NCBI GenBank assembly: GCA_004352715.1
Contig: SCFE01000115.1
Coordinates: 679,955-743,954, forward strand
Direction: 5' to 3'
Source: Hofstenia miamia
Taxonomy: Eukaryota; Xenacoelomorpha; Acoela
DNA: 64,000 bases
The notes beneath the pieces were generated by a model. It was not told the DNA's origin. It was given only the letters and a program-made list of their open reading frames with translations, and made no database searches. Of the stretch, positions 22,930 to 34,772 are shown piece by piece (within the stretch, counting starts at the first letter, position 1; each line of letters begins with the position of its first letter). Both the position numbers and the translations under genes were made by a program.

Positions 22930-25040
22930 TATGCACCACCGGTTTTGTTTTAAAATCATTGTAAATAAATAATACAATATAATTCGCAATGCACAATATT
23001 TAATGTTGTTAAAATATGCATACAGTAAAAAATATTCAAAATGTTGGTCGTGCTGTGTTATTCATCAAACTGTGCTTAGAGTTCTTAATAACTAGGGCTT
23101 CAGACATCTTTTTAGTAGGGGTTTTCATGATGATATTAAAATTATTGGTGTTAACTCGATGTTGGTGAATGTAAATTTAAGTGCCCTGATACGTGTTCAT
23201 TAACCCGTGTTGAAAGATGTCTCTTTGTTTAACCGATGTAAGAATGGTAACATTTTTCACAGATAAATTTGTATACAATTGGTAAAACAAGCATCTCATG
23301 AATCGAATCCTTGTTGCGAAATATATTACAGGTCTTTCTAGTTTCTAATATTGGTGTTATTCTTAATAAAAAAATTATTGAGAACTTAAGATACACAAGA
23401 ATAAGACAATTATTAGAAATTAATCGTTTGTTAATGCTATAATAATTTAATAGTTAAATTCATAATTAAGAATGGAAATAAGCTAAATGTTTTCCAATTT
23501 TAAGATCAGTTTTTCAATGCATTTTTGTTTCAGTGGATGCCATTTTGTCTTACACTAAGTGAAGCACTCTTCAGTAGTTGATGGTTAAACTATCATTGGG
23601 AAATTGCTTGAAATAAAATATTAAAAGGCGAAGACTATGCAATGGATGATTTGCATTTCAACCAAAATTATATTCATTCATTCACTTGGAAAGTCCTTGG
23701 ATTTGAATATGTGTAAGTTTGTGAGTTTAATTGATTAAATTTTTAAAGAATGACATACCGTAGCATAATGCTTCTCCTCTGATATTGTGATCTGTTATCT
23801 TTACAAATGTTTGCTTAACTTTCGTAATGCTATTGAATCATGTGAGTAAAGTTGACATGAAAGTTACACATAAGATTGGCTAATCTTACAAACGCTGCTG
23901 CATATTGACTACGATTCACACGAATCATTCAATTGAAACTACTTGTGATAGGAGTGTTGATTTTCTCAATTGAATTATATATTAGACTTCTAGAAGTGTA
24001 AAAGAATGTCTAAGAGTTATGGTGGTAGCATGGGCAACATGAAAGGAATATTTTTAAGCATTTTGTAATTGAATAGTCAATCAAGATGTAGCATTTTTGT
24101 ATGACCGCTCGTGTTGGTACAATTAGAATTTGTTTGAAATCCACTTTAGTTCTAATTTACTTATTATCACTGCATTTGATGTTCATATATATATATATAT
24201 ATATATATATAATGTATATATAATGTATATAATGTATTCAATAACAAAATTATATAATGTAGTAAAGATGCACCTAAGAACGAAATAATTTGCATAGGAT
24301 TAAATATGATGAATACAAGGTAATTATTGTCAAAATAGTGTTTTTACATTGGACTTATTAGATGTTCTTAAATTCTTTTTGATGTAATTGTTCAGATATC
24401 CATTTTCATTTAATGTTGCGTCTATATAGAATTTTTATTTACACACAGTCACAACATCGATCAACAAATTTAGAATAATTTTAATATCAAACAAATCAAA
24501 ATTAGCTGAACTCTTACTAGTTGACTATCATGAAAAGACAAAACTTAAAGTCACTCTATCTTTATTAATTAATTGTTGTAGTATATTGTAAAATGTTTAT
24601 CCATTTCTTAAAATCGAAAGATTGATAAGATTCAACGATGTTAGTAATCATAGATGTACATCAGTTATTGGTTGATTTATCATTAACAAGTTGATTTGAA
24701 CACAGTTCTCCCTGAAACTCATAAACTTATGAATATTGAGAGATCGTAATCTGCCCCCAAAAGAACTATGTAAAAGCTTCTATGAAGCTCTAATATAAAA
24801 AGCGTTTGTTTAATTTCCTCAAAGTGGTTTTGTTATGGAGTATTTTCAAGAAAACGAGTTTTTATGATAATTATATATTCTGTACTTATTTCTTTTATAA
24901 ACAAATTTTTGCTAATTTTTACTGTTTTGGTTAATTAAGTTAATCTTTTACAGGCCACATATACATAAAATATATTAATTGAAGTAATTTTAATATATTT
25001 GAAAATAGGTCATTAATGATACATTCTAAGTTGTTTTTTT
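22930..25040. other. AT-rich intergenic DNA
   Basis: It contains a (TA)n with decaying flanks at about 24186-24235. No gene, RNA or element end was recognised. Confidence 0.45.
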
Positions 25041-25046
25041 ACTTTT

Positions 25047-25257
25047 TACCTCCGCCAAGGAGGTTATATTTTTGGTAGCGTTGGTTTGTTTGTCTGTTTG
25101 TCTGTTAGCAACTTTACGAAAAAGTAATAAATGGATTGACCTCAAATTTTCACCAGAGGTGCGTCTCCGCTCAAGGAGGAATCCATTAAATTTTGGTGCT
25201 GATCCGGGGGACACAAGCTGCGTGGCGGAGGTCTGCGCTCTCCGAGTGCTTTTCTAG
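25047..25257 (+). mobile_element. Short repeat with CCTCCGCC/GGCGGAGG ends
   Basis: A GC-richer island starts CCTCCGCCAAGGAGGTTA and ends near GTGGCGGAGGTCTGCGC then CTCCGAGTGCTTTTCTAG. The outer bases form a short inverted pair. Inside are GTTTGTCTGTTTGTCTG and GGATTGACC-like blocks. I recognise this text as a widely dispersed repeat in aquatic animal genomes, from memory. It has open frames on both strands, but these are by-products of low stop content. Confidence 0.5.
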
Positions 25258-25558
25258 TTTTCCAAAGAAATCTGTGGATGTGAAAAATTATCAAAAAAGA
25301 CGAAGTGATTTTTCCTATCATCACTACTTTCTATTGTTGTCGCTTTCTTCCTCACTCTCATTCTAATGGAAACTTTATTCTCAGTAGCATATTCATGAAT
25401 GCCTTCCAATCAACTGATAAAATAGCACAGGTAAAAATGATGTTTTTTTGACCATACAGTATTACAAATATGTTTACTAACATTTTGTATATTTTATAGT
25501 GCCTATTTGAAAATGTATTTTGAATCCATAATGTGCAGCAAATATATGCAATTCCTAC

Positions 25559-25878
25559 CTTGTTCCCAAATGCTCTTACAATTTTTAATTGAATGTAGCT
25601 GATTTCTTTACATATAAAGTCTCTAGACTTTATTTCCACCTGTCCCATCTGCAACATCTAAAAAGAAATAAATGTTTGTATAACGTTAAATTTATTTGCT
25701 AAAAATCATAAGTAAACTATAAAAGATTTGATAATCACCGATACACTAACCCTTAAGATAATGTATTTGCATGTTTCAAGGATTCTTGCTTCAGCATTAA
25801 TAACTTTTGTCCCATCTGTAACAATGGAATTAGCCCTTGGTAAGGCACGGCAAGCGTATTTTTCATTATATGTTAGTG
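25559..25878 (-). CDS. Candidate two-exon gene fragment, unknown product
   Basis: Exon one (25878-25751) follows a CATTTTAG acceptor and ends TTAAGG|GTTAGT. A 93-base intron ends CTTTTTAG. Exon two (25657-25559) is 33 codons and ends AACAAG|GTAGGA. Phases agree (0/0), and both exons are open only in these frames. A final piece coding LIGRHS and a stop could follow a TTATCAG acceptor at about 25412. The peptide (with ACRALPRANSIVTDGTKV, then QVEIKSRDF) has no family I recognise. AT-rich DNA gives chance exons, so this stays weak. Confidence 0.3.
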
Positions 25879-26270
25879 CTAAAATGATAAAATAGTGTGA
25901 AACCAATTCATTTAGAGGATTAATTCTTGTACGTTTTTCTAGCTAAAAAATTATATTTTTATATCATTAAATTACTTCATCTGCAATATTGTTGATAAAA
26001 ACTAAGCCTAATGTGAAACTGACTAAAAATGGTATTTCCTATGTACGCAAAGATCAAAACCCACTCAGTTGTCTACAGATTATACCGATTGAGAACATTT
26101 TTGGAATTCTAAGTAAATTTGTAATACAAGAGAATAATTCATTCGTAGAATCAAGAAGTGTATCACAGAATGAAATCAATAAGGATATCATCATAAAATT
26201 GTAGATGAATTGAAAGACAAGATTCACCAAGCCTAGTAGTACGGATTAGATAGCCTATTGTAATCAGATA

Positions 26271-26979
26271 TTAAGGGGGTACCCCTACAGAAAATCAATT
26301 TTCTCAGATTTGAGGTTATGTTAAAAATAATGGTATGCATGTAATAACCGAAGATTGTAACTTTGAAAAAACAAAATTTCGGAGGAATAGGAAATTTGGT
26401 TGCCATTGGGAACTTAATACAAAGGCGATAAAATAATATACATTCTGGCAAATATTTTAAGATGATGTGAATCATTTATATGGGCAAACCATATATCATA
26501 TTAAAGCTAATTAGGGGCCCTATACAACCACCGAGAGATTTTGTGCAATTTATGAAATGATAAGTAGTAGCATGCATAAATTTGCATTTTAATTAGTACT
26601 CAGGTCATTAAATATGCGTAAACCAGTTTTCTAAGAAATTAAAGACATAACATAAAAAATCTTTCTGTAGTTGCATAGACCAATGGGTGTACTATATACA
26701 TGCCAAATTTGATGTTGGTACTCCTTTCCTTCTTGAAGATTTTTTGCCAAAAATATGCAAAATGCAAGAAAACCAAAAATTGGAGAAAAACACAGTTAAA
26801 GTGCATTTTTGAACAAAAATATGCCATAATTGTCAGATATTTTCACACTTATTACGAAATTTGGATGTATTTCTGAAAAAGTATTTGGGATATGCTTAAA
26901 GAAGTATATTTTGCCTAAATTTAATAATTAAAAAAAATTGTTAGTATTTTGGTAAATTTTCTGTGGGGGTACCCCTTAA
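26271..26979. mobile_element. TTAA-flanked MITE, about 0.7 kb
   Basis: The left end reads TTAAGGGGGTACCCCTACAG. The right end, reverse complemented, reads TTAAGGGGTACCCCCACAG. Both inverted termini continue with AAAAT, giving about 23 matching bases with a few differences. A TTAA lies at each edge (26271-26274 and 26976-26979), the target duplicated by piggyBac-type transposases. The 700 bases between show no transposase, so this is a non-autonomous element. Family assignment rests only on the TTAA target. Confidence 0.7.
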
Positions 26980-28438
26980 TCATTTTTACAAATAAATTTG
27001 ATGTCTACTCACAAAATATCACAACAGAAATATTTTAGTCCATATGGAGTGTGCTGTTTTTTTTACCCAGAGTTTATTATTACATAAAATATTATTAATA
27101 GCATTACACAACTGTGAAACAGTGAGACAACCAAGGATATTCAAATCTAGGATATCTGACATGGCTAAATTTTTTCTAAACGTCGATATCGTTTTGTTTT
27201 ATAAAATTCCTATATAATATTTAATATGTTTAATGTTTATGAATATTAAAGTCTAAATAAAAACAATAACTCTAATTGGCTATATTTCACTTCAAATTGT
27301 TTTAGCATAGTGTTTGGAAAGTAAAAATTTATTTTTCAAGTTTACACAAAGAATTGCAATTGATATTGCTTGACCAAGAGCTGAAAGTACCAAAAGCCTA
27401 AATTTGTAACTCTAATAACTCCAATGAATACAAAAGTACCTAGCCCAAATCCCATTGTACTTGATGCTAAGTGCTAATGTTCTAACTGGTTTTTTCGAAT
27501 AATTGCTAAAAAATATCTGCAATAGCGTAATTTACAGCACCCAATGGAATGCATACAACCGTAAGCAAGTCCCTTTATATATCGACTGCAAATGTCAAGG
27601 AAATTATACAGAAAGTAGTTCTCAATGTAGTCTGCCAACTTAAAGACAATAAATTAACAACAGAATTTCATAACTTATATATTATTTCGCACATTTTTTC
27701 TATTTAATACATGACAATGCAGTGTTGTTCACTATGCATATAAAGAATATCAATAATTCAAAATATGAAGTATAATAGAAACATAATAGTCCTTCATTCA
27801 AATATTTGCAAATTATTGTGCGGCTCAAGAAAATATTGAAGTCAGCACCCTGATAGTTTGGAATTATAATAATATTACATACACATCATAACACTCAATC
27901 TAATATAGTTTTTTTATATAAATATCTAAGATCTAAACCCCACGAACTCTGACTTTGGACACAGAGCATCTAGTGAGTTATTAATAGTTCGCTTATAATT
28001 AAATTTAAAAGATCAGTCAATTTGCGCAAGACGACTGCAATCAAAGCTCCAGACAAAATGTATCACCTATCAGTCTATTAGAAATTTGAATTTGTTTACT
28101 TCCGGATATCTTTTGTTGGCTTAACCTATAATTTTACTTGCTTATTTTTCTCTTTCTGCCTATCAAACGTCATTTATTTAATTGTCTACTGCAAGTATGG
28201 ATGAAGGTGGGGCGTGGCAACTATAAGGCAGTAAATTTTGGCAAACAGGGTACCAGCAAAGTTGTGGTGCATAAATTTTTTAGCTTATGTGCGAATTTGC
28301 AACCAAAATATAGTAAAGTACTTTTGGCCATCTAAGATAATGAATTAATTTAATAAATTCATATATTTATTGACTTTTCATAGTTCCTGAAGTCAAATTG
28401 CGTTTTAAGCCTTAATCGGTGTTAGAAAATGTCGCATA
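26980..28438. other. AT-rich DNA, nothing recognised
   Basis: No coding resemblance or terminal repeats were seen. Confidence 0.45.
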
Positions 28439-28440
28439 TA

Positions 28441-30080
28441 CAGTACTGGAAAAAAGAATTCGGCCACCAATGATTTGACATAAATATTTTTATGAAATGG
28501 ACACCAAGAATGTCATAGGTATATTAAAATTAGATTTGGTGATGCAGAAAGAGGAATTTATCAATGTTGAGACATAATTATCACTGTTTATTTTGAATCT
28601 CATCTCAAGGAGAAATGCTTGGAAAAATGTATTCGGCCACTTTAAACCAAATCAGAGAATCTGCAAATAATTTCATTGGATGATCTTTTTTCAGTCTATT
28701 TATATTGAAAATGCAAACAACAGTTTTTCTTCGCCATACATGATGCCTGGTTACGTACCTCTTGTCATCCGCAGGTTGATTATCTCCAATCATTTAGAAG
28801 AGATGAATCAACGTAATAGCGCCTGACTTGTAGAGCAACCTCGAAGTACTGTCGGGGATATCATTAGACGTTTCACTTCTGAAAACATCATTGCCCTCAA
28901 GCCGAAATCGGGAAGACCAAAGACGACCTCCAAAACCTCCCAATCAGCTCTTGTGTGCCTTTCATTGTGAAATTCCGGGGGACTTCAAAGGAACTTTGCA
29001 ATGAATAGGCTGCAAGAACTGTGCGAAACATACTGAAGAAGTACTCAATTGGGACTTTCGTGTCACCCAGAAAGCTATTCTTAACCTCAAACCAAAAATT
29101 ATGCTGGCTGGGGTGGGCCAAGTTGAGGAGAGACAATTCAATTGAACATTGGTCTAATATTGTATTTTCAGATGAGTCAAGATTTGAGCTATACTAATAA
29201 AAAATAATGTTGATAAAGAGCATAACTAGGCAGAAGTTCAGATTATTGCCTCAATTTACTCGGGGCACCATGAAGTATAGCGGGAAGTCTGTAATGGTAT
29301 GGGGTGCAATATGGAAGTGTGGCCTTTGTAAGATTGTTTTCCCTGGTACTCTCCGAATTTGTAAGATTGTTTTCCCTGGTACTCTCCGAAGCTCTCAATG
29401 TGCTCGTATTCTCGAAAAGGAACTCTTGCCACTCCTTAAAAGTGATTCAATCTATCAGCAGGATGATGCTGTATGTCATACCTCAAAAGAAATGAAAAAA
29501 CTTCTTCCACAATAATGGGGTTGCTATCCTTGCTGACTGGCCATGAGAATCTCCAGACCTAACATCATCGAAAATATGCGCAAAGAAGTCAAATATCGAA
29601 TTGGACAGGAAACTCTTCACACTGAAAACGAGCTGTGGAGCGCAAATATAAAAAGAATGTTATTCAATTCCCAACACCTTTATTGAAAGACATTTTCCTT
29701 CAATCCCTCATCATCTTGAAGCTGTTATTCGCTCAAAGGAACATCCTACAATAATATTAGAAAAGAGAATTTTGCTGCTAAGGGCTTATATTTCATCAAT
29801 TATTAATTTTTGTATCTTATTTTGAATTTACTCTTTTCGGATTTTTTCACTTGTTAAAATTTTTTCAGGTGGCCGAATACATTTTTCCCATACAGGCTTT
29901 CTAATTTTGATTAAAATTAATAGCCAATTGTTATTCTACATATTTTATGGTATTAGACATACAGATTTTCGTTTCTCAATCAAAGTGACACTTAGTTATA
30001 ATCTTAGACACACTCTATCCAATGAATGTTCATTATTTATTCAAAATAGCAATGTGGTCGAATACATATTTACAGTACTG
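28441..30080 (+). mobile_element. Complete Tc1 element of IR/DR type, 1,640 bp
   Basis: Both ends start with the palindromic CAGTACTG and are flanked by TA (28439-28440 and 30081-30082), the Tc1/mariner target duplication. Each end carries two related transposase-binding repeats built on GTATTCGGCCAC. The left pair is at 28441-28468 and about 28615-28643. The right pair, inverted, is at about 29868-29896 and 30053-30080. This spaced double-repeat plan is the IR/DR arrangement known from Sleeping Beauty-like elements. The transposase inside is broken, so the copy cannot move by itself. Confidence 0.82.
28741..29690 (+). pseudogene. Tc1 transposase pseudogene
   Basis: Pieces in several frames give the N-terminal HTH (QPRSTVGDIIRRF), the KSGRPKTT linker, and the catalytic blocks FSDESRFEL, QQDDAVCHTS and NIIEN. 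These supply Asp, Asp and Glu of the DD34E triad. At least four frame breaks or stops inactivate it. A 33-base in-frame tandem duplication (29325-29357 repeated at 29358-29390) doubles an 11-residue block containing VFPGTLR in the catalytic core, a further damaging change. All three acidic residues survive, which suggests inactivation is not very old. Confidence 0.82.
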
Positions 30081-30082
30081 TA

Positions 30083-30707
30083 TAAATCATATTTTTGTTT
30101 TTATATTCACAAAGGACTAAATGGTGCATTTCACTAGTGGATTCAACAAGGCTGGTGAAAGAATTGCAACTTCAATCTACATCCTAGGTTTACTGATCTC
30201 ACGTGGTTAAATTGGATTTGATTCCAGTCATAACCTATTTAAAAAACTCTTTATATATTTTGGTCTCTTGGTTCAACGTGGTCTCATCATTTATGTTATT
30301 CAATGTTTGCAGATGTTTTCAGTAGATCGCTAGTATCAAATATTTTCGTTGCGTAATATTGCAATTTTAATGTTAGGCTCTTGCTCTAGGAATTTCTAGC
30401 TTGACCTCAAAACATATCATCCTATAATTGTACTGATATAATATTGCCCAATATAACTAAAATTTAAAAATTATAAATGAACACTTAACTACAAAATATA
30501 ATACTATTGGCTCCTACTTATGGCTATCATTTATAATGAATCTGATTTGAACAATTTTCTCAGACACATTGTTGCAAATATTCTAAATTGGTAGGGTTAA
30601 ATGTAGTTAAAGTTAGGCAGTTAATATTGCATGGTACAGAATAAAATCAATACTCGTGTAGATGACCCTGAAGTGCACCCTGAAGTAATGAAATTTTATC
30701 GATGTAG
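30083..30707. other. AT-rich DNA, nothing recognised
   Basis: No gene or repeat end was seen. Confidence 0.4.
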
Positions 30708-31292
30708 ATTGTGGAGACAAGTCTATGTTTCGAAAGCTTGTGAATGATTATTCTATAAATTGCGAAGAAATGCCTCTAGAAATGTTATATTACTCATCCA
30801 GTTCCAAAATCTCCAGCTTGGATAATGATTGGGAGAAAGATATCTGGATTCTTTTGAGAAATCCTACTTTAGTGAAGGTTGAAAAAATAAAAACCAAAAG
30901 CTAAGGATCCATGTGAACCTGTAAAAAGAACAGAAAATTAATGTAATCACGTTTTTGGATGTCCTTTAGAAATATTGTCTCAATAATAACTGCCACTATT
31001 TAAAATCATTTGTGTAATTAACAGTCACTAAAAATTCAACCAAGTTGAGTAAAAATAAACATAGCTGCTCATATACAAAAAAATTGTGGTCACCATCATA
31101 GCAACTCGTAACAAGAAAAGAGAAAATCAGACAAATAATTCTTTAAATGTGACAGATTTTAATTTTTTATATCGATCAATGTACTGGCTGCTATTTGAGT
31201 TATTACATAATGATGATGCATGGCCAAGATTACTCCAAAAACAATGGGCAGCAAATTCTGATTACGTACATGAAATGGAAGATTATATATGA
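30708..31292 (+). CDS. Two candidate exons of unknown product
   Basis: The first (30708-30877) follows GATGTAG and has 56 open codons with normal amino-acid balance (including CEEMPLEML and NDWEKDIWILL). It ends at a weak AAG|GTTGAA donor. The second (31102-31292) follows CATCATAG and codes about 63 residues with SMYWLLFELL, then HNDDAWPRLL, then a stop. HxDAWPfL is seen in the first helix of BAZ-type bromodomains, but nothing after it fits. Phases of the two pieces do not match, so they may not be spliced together. Possibly relics of one gene. Confidence 0.25.
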
Positions 31293-31857
31293 AATAAAAA
31301 TTTGTTATGTGGTATATAGCTTAAAGATATGCCCGAATTTCTATTTATGGTCTTCCTGATGTTTTTGTGTGCCATTTTGCAAAGTTGACATAACAATGGC
31401 TTGGAAATTATGTGCATGCTACTTTGAAAAATCTGATAAAACAATTTCCATAAATATATTATTATATGCACCACAGAAAATATAATTAAATGAAAAACAA
31501 TTCTGTTATGCGTATTTTTTTAAATTTTAGTACTATTTTAGAGGTAATTATGAATGAAGGGCATCAACTTTTAATTGAATCATTGCAAAATTTTCTGTTT
31601 TAAGTTTGAATTACCACAAAGGTCAGTATTAACCAAATTTCTGAGCTTTAGTAACTGTCTCCCTCAAAAAAACATATTGAAGTCGTAATTTTCGTGGTTT
31701 TTTTACAATTCTGAGGTCACCCCACTAAACAAGGTAGAAACATTTCAACATTACCAAATATAGCTCAAACTTGCACAGCTTGATGCATTCATATAGCTAC
31801 ACTATTGATTTAAGAAGGAACTTGATGCAAAGAAAAAAGGTGTAAAATGAAAAACTT

Positions 31858-31893
<36 letters not shown>

Positions 31894-31915
31894 TAACATG
31901 CAATTAGAATGTCAA

Positions 31916-32252
31916 NNNNNNNNNNNNNNNNNNNNNNNNNNNNNNNNNNNNNNNNNNNNNNNNNNNNNNNNNNNNNNNNNNNNNNNNNNNNNNNNNNNNN
32001 NNNNNNNNNNNNNNNNNNNNNNNNNNNNNNNNNNNNNNNNNNNNNNNNNNNNNNNNNNNNNNNNNNNNNNNNNNNNNNNNNNNNNNNNNNNNNNNNNNNN
32101 NNNNNNNNNNNNNNNNNNNNNNNNNNNNNNNNNNNNNNNNNNNNNNNNNNNNNNNNNNNNNNNNNNNNNNNNNNNNNNNNNNNNNNNNNNNNNNNNNNNN
32201 NNNNNNNNNNNNNNNNNNNNNNNNNNNNNNNNNNNNNNNNNNNNNNNNNNNN
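31916..32252. other. Assembly gap (337 N) flanked by the same sequence
   Basis: About 30 bases (TATTAATAACATGCAATTAG and on) stand on both sides of the N run. The two contigs probably overlap and the gap may be empty. Confidence 0.85.
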
Positions 32253-32370
32253 TATATTAATAACATGCAATTAGAATGTCAACTATAGTTGAAGTCTAAA
32301 ATATATTTGCTAAAAATATTTAACTCATTTCACTTCATTGCAATATCTTTTTTTTTGTAAAAATTCAGTG
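32253..32370 (+). repeat. Repeat shared with 60659-60772
   Basis: About 115 bases downstream of a (TA)n tract are nearly identical at the two places, differing mainly in a T run. They diverge abruptly after GTAAAAATTCAG. Both copies lie next to gaps, so a contig end placed twice is as likely as a dispersed repeat. Confidence 0.8.
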
Positions 32371-34212
32371 ATAATTGATGCTTTTGCAAATTTATATTTT
32401 ATTAACACTTGTTGTAATTTTTTGAATTATTTTGAGCAAATATTTAAAACGGAGCACCTGCAAAAAATTTTAAATTTCAACAAAATTATCAATTTTCAAA
32501 GATTTCATGCATTCAATGATATTCTTAACCAACACAATAAAATTAATTTATAAGAAATCAGCTTTGCTGAAACACTGATTATTACTGATCAACATGTTTG
32601 TTTCTTAATTTGAAAACTGCCTAAAATTTATGCTAAAGCAGTACAACAAAAAGTATTATAGTAACTTATTAAATTTATTAAAATTTTATACAAAAATCAA
32701 TTAGCAAGTACCAATTATAGGCTTTTCATTCCTACATTGAATACCCGTAACTAACAGCATTTATAAGAAATCAAATTTGTAATATACATTTAACCAATTA
32801 GAGAATTTTGATTGAAATTTGACATCAATTCATAAAAGTTTAAATTTATCATTTAAATTTAATCAGACAGACTTGTGCTGTACCTGAGTTAATTAATATG
32901 ATTTATAATCTAAACCTTAACTGGAGAATAATTAAATTTACGCAATGTTGGGTGGGCCCTAGATTATTAACTAGTAAAATCGCTGTTCATCAAATCATTT
33001 TCTTGGAAACTCGAAGTTTTCAGCTCTCCAGTAGAATTTCTGTTTTTCAAACATCCTCAAAATTCCATTAAAAGCTCAAAATATTCGAAAAACAGTGTAG
33101 TTGGTTTTGTTACTAAAGTTTGGTTGTTTTATTTATCGGGAATCTTTTCCACCATTAGTCTCACACTTAGAGATTTATTATGAGAAGCAAAATTATTTAT
33201 TATTCAGTAATTCTAAGAATTATTAAGAATTTCGCGTTTTAGTAATCAAATGTAATGTAAGCAATGATGCTATGAATTTAAAATTTATTTTTGAAAAACA
33301 TTAGCCAATCAATAAATTAGTAAAGACAACAAATTGAAATAGCAAACTTGATGGTTAACCAAATCTGAAAATGATTTTCCCCATAAATTCGAACTTACAT
33401 GTTAAATATCACATATATTTTCCATACATTTTTTATGTGTGTAAAAGGTAAAATAAAAGTACAGTTAATGAAGGATTAGTATCGAATTTTAATAAACTCA
33501 AATGAATTGAAAATTGCATTTATTGCTCTGAACATTTTCGTTGTTTAGGCTGTAAGTAACTTTTCTAATGCATTTGTAAATATTCTTTCGTCTATGGTTT
33601 TGTAAAAACAAAACATAGCTTGAGGTAAGCTAAGAAAAATTCCTTAAATGTCACAATCGAATTCTCAAAGAACAACTTGAAATAACAATTATCTCCTTTA
33701 ATTTAACACTAGAATGCTGGAGTGATCAAGCATGACAAGTTTTCATATTTTATATATATTTGTAGTTCTCTAAGTAATTAGAATTTAAATAGAACATATT
33801 GCTTATTTTGTTTTTCTGATACTTTTCTTTGACTTGTTTTTGTTTTTGAAATTTGATTTTAATTTGATAAATTTTGTAACTATTCGAATTTATGTAAAGA
33901 ATTTTTCGCTTTCGATCGTTAAGCTTTCCCACAAACACCAAGGCAATCCTGAAGGAAGCTATTGTCATAACTAGGGTAAGTATTTATTTACTATTTAATG
34001 TTTCACTAATTTGCATTACAAGTGACATTATTAAAGGTATCATTGTAAGTGCAATTCACAAATTACTATGAAATTTATTGGACTTGTAGAATGCCTTGAG
34101 TTTAAATCAACCTCACTTTTGAATGTTTGGCAAAAAATTGAAAACTATGTATGCATGTCTTAATGAATAATCGATGCATGTGTTCATTAAATCCTACAGA
34201 ATATTGATTACT

Positions 34213-34306
34213 GAAAATAGTGAAGTGCTCTCCTGATTCTGTGGAAAGGTTCTTCTCAATGTTAAAATGCATCCTTAAGACAAAAAAAGTTCTAGCAATA
34301 ATGTAG
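34213..34306 (+). pseudogene. hAT-like transposase C-terminal relic
   Basis: A short plus-strand frame reads KIVKCSPDSVERFFSMLK and then a stop. The S-x-ERxFS block is the hallmark of the hAT family dimerisation domain (usually SNAxxERxFS). The relic is only about 30 codons, and no terminal repeats or other parts of a transposase were found. Confidence 0.35.
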
Positions 34307-34631
34307 AGTTATATATTGGTGCTTCTTACCACCTAAATAATTACGTTTAGCACTTAATATACGAATTTTACAAAAGCTAAAAATATCTTCAGGTCAATTT
34401 TTTAGGTAAGAAATTTCGTTGTTAAGTAAAAAAAGTGAACATTTTTGGGTATAAATTTCAAATATTTAGGTCAAAAACAAAGCCCTAGTCATAACATGAA
34501 TCAATAAAAATGTTTTCCACACGTAAATTAATACACTTTGCTTTTGACTAAGTCCTTCTGCAAAGCCAATTTTCCTTGACAACTGCACATGTTAACATTT
34601 CAATCAAATGTATCACATAATATCAAACTAT

Positions 34632-34637
34632 TTTATT
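34632..34637 (-). terminator. Candidate polyadenylation signal of the single-exon receptor
   Basis: AATAAA on the minus strand, 136 bases after the stop of the receptor at 34773-35729. Confidence 0.45.
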
Positions 34638-34772
34638 TAATAGAGCGATTACAAAATTTATATGATGAACACTAAGTGCAAATATTGAAAAATGGATAAA
34701 TTATATATAAACTGAAAACAAAGCAAAAATTTTTTTAAAAGCCACTAAGAATTGACGTTAGGGACAGCCGAG

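Larger units (their letters stand above)
31293..33974. other. AT-rich DNA with gap and microsatellite
   Basis: It includes (TA)n at 31860-31891 and a 337-N gap at 31916-32252. Near its right end a plus-strand stretch (about 33900-33974) ends at a perfect ACTAGG|GTAAGT donor and could be an isolated exon. I recognise no protein in it. Confidence 0.4.

Noticed and set aside
25989-26204. Plus-strand open frame of 71 codons with balanced composition
   Set aside because: No acceptable splice sites or recognisable motif. It overlaps nothing and ends just before the MITE.
33750-33968. Minus-strand frame of 72 codons
   Set aside because: Lys/Gln/Asn/Tyr-rich text from AT-rich DNA. The only good signal there is a donor on the opposite strand.
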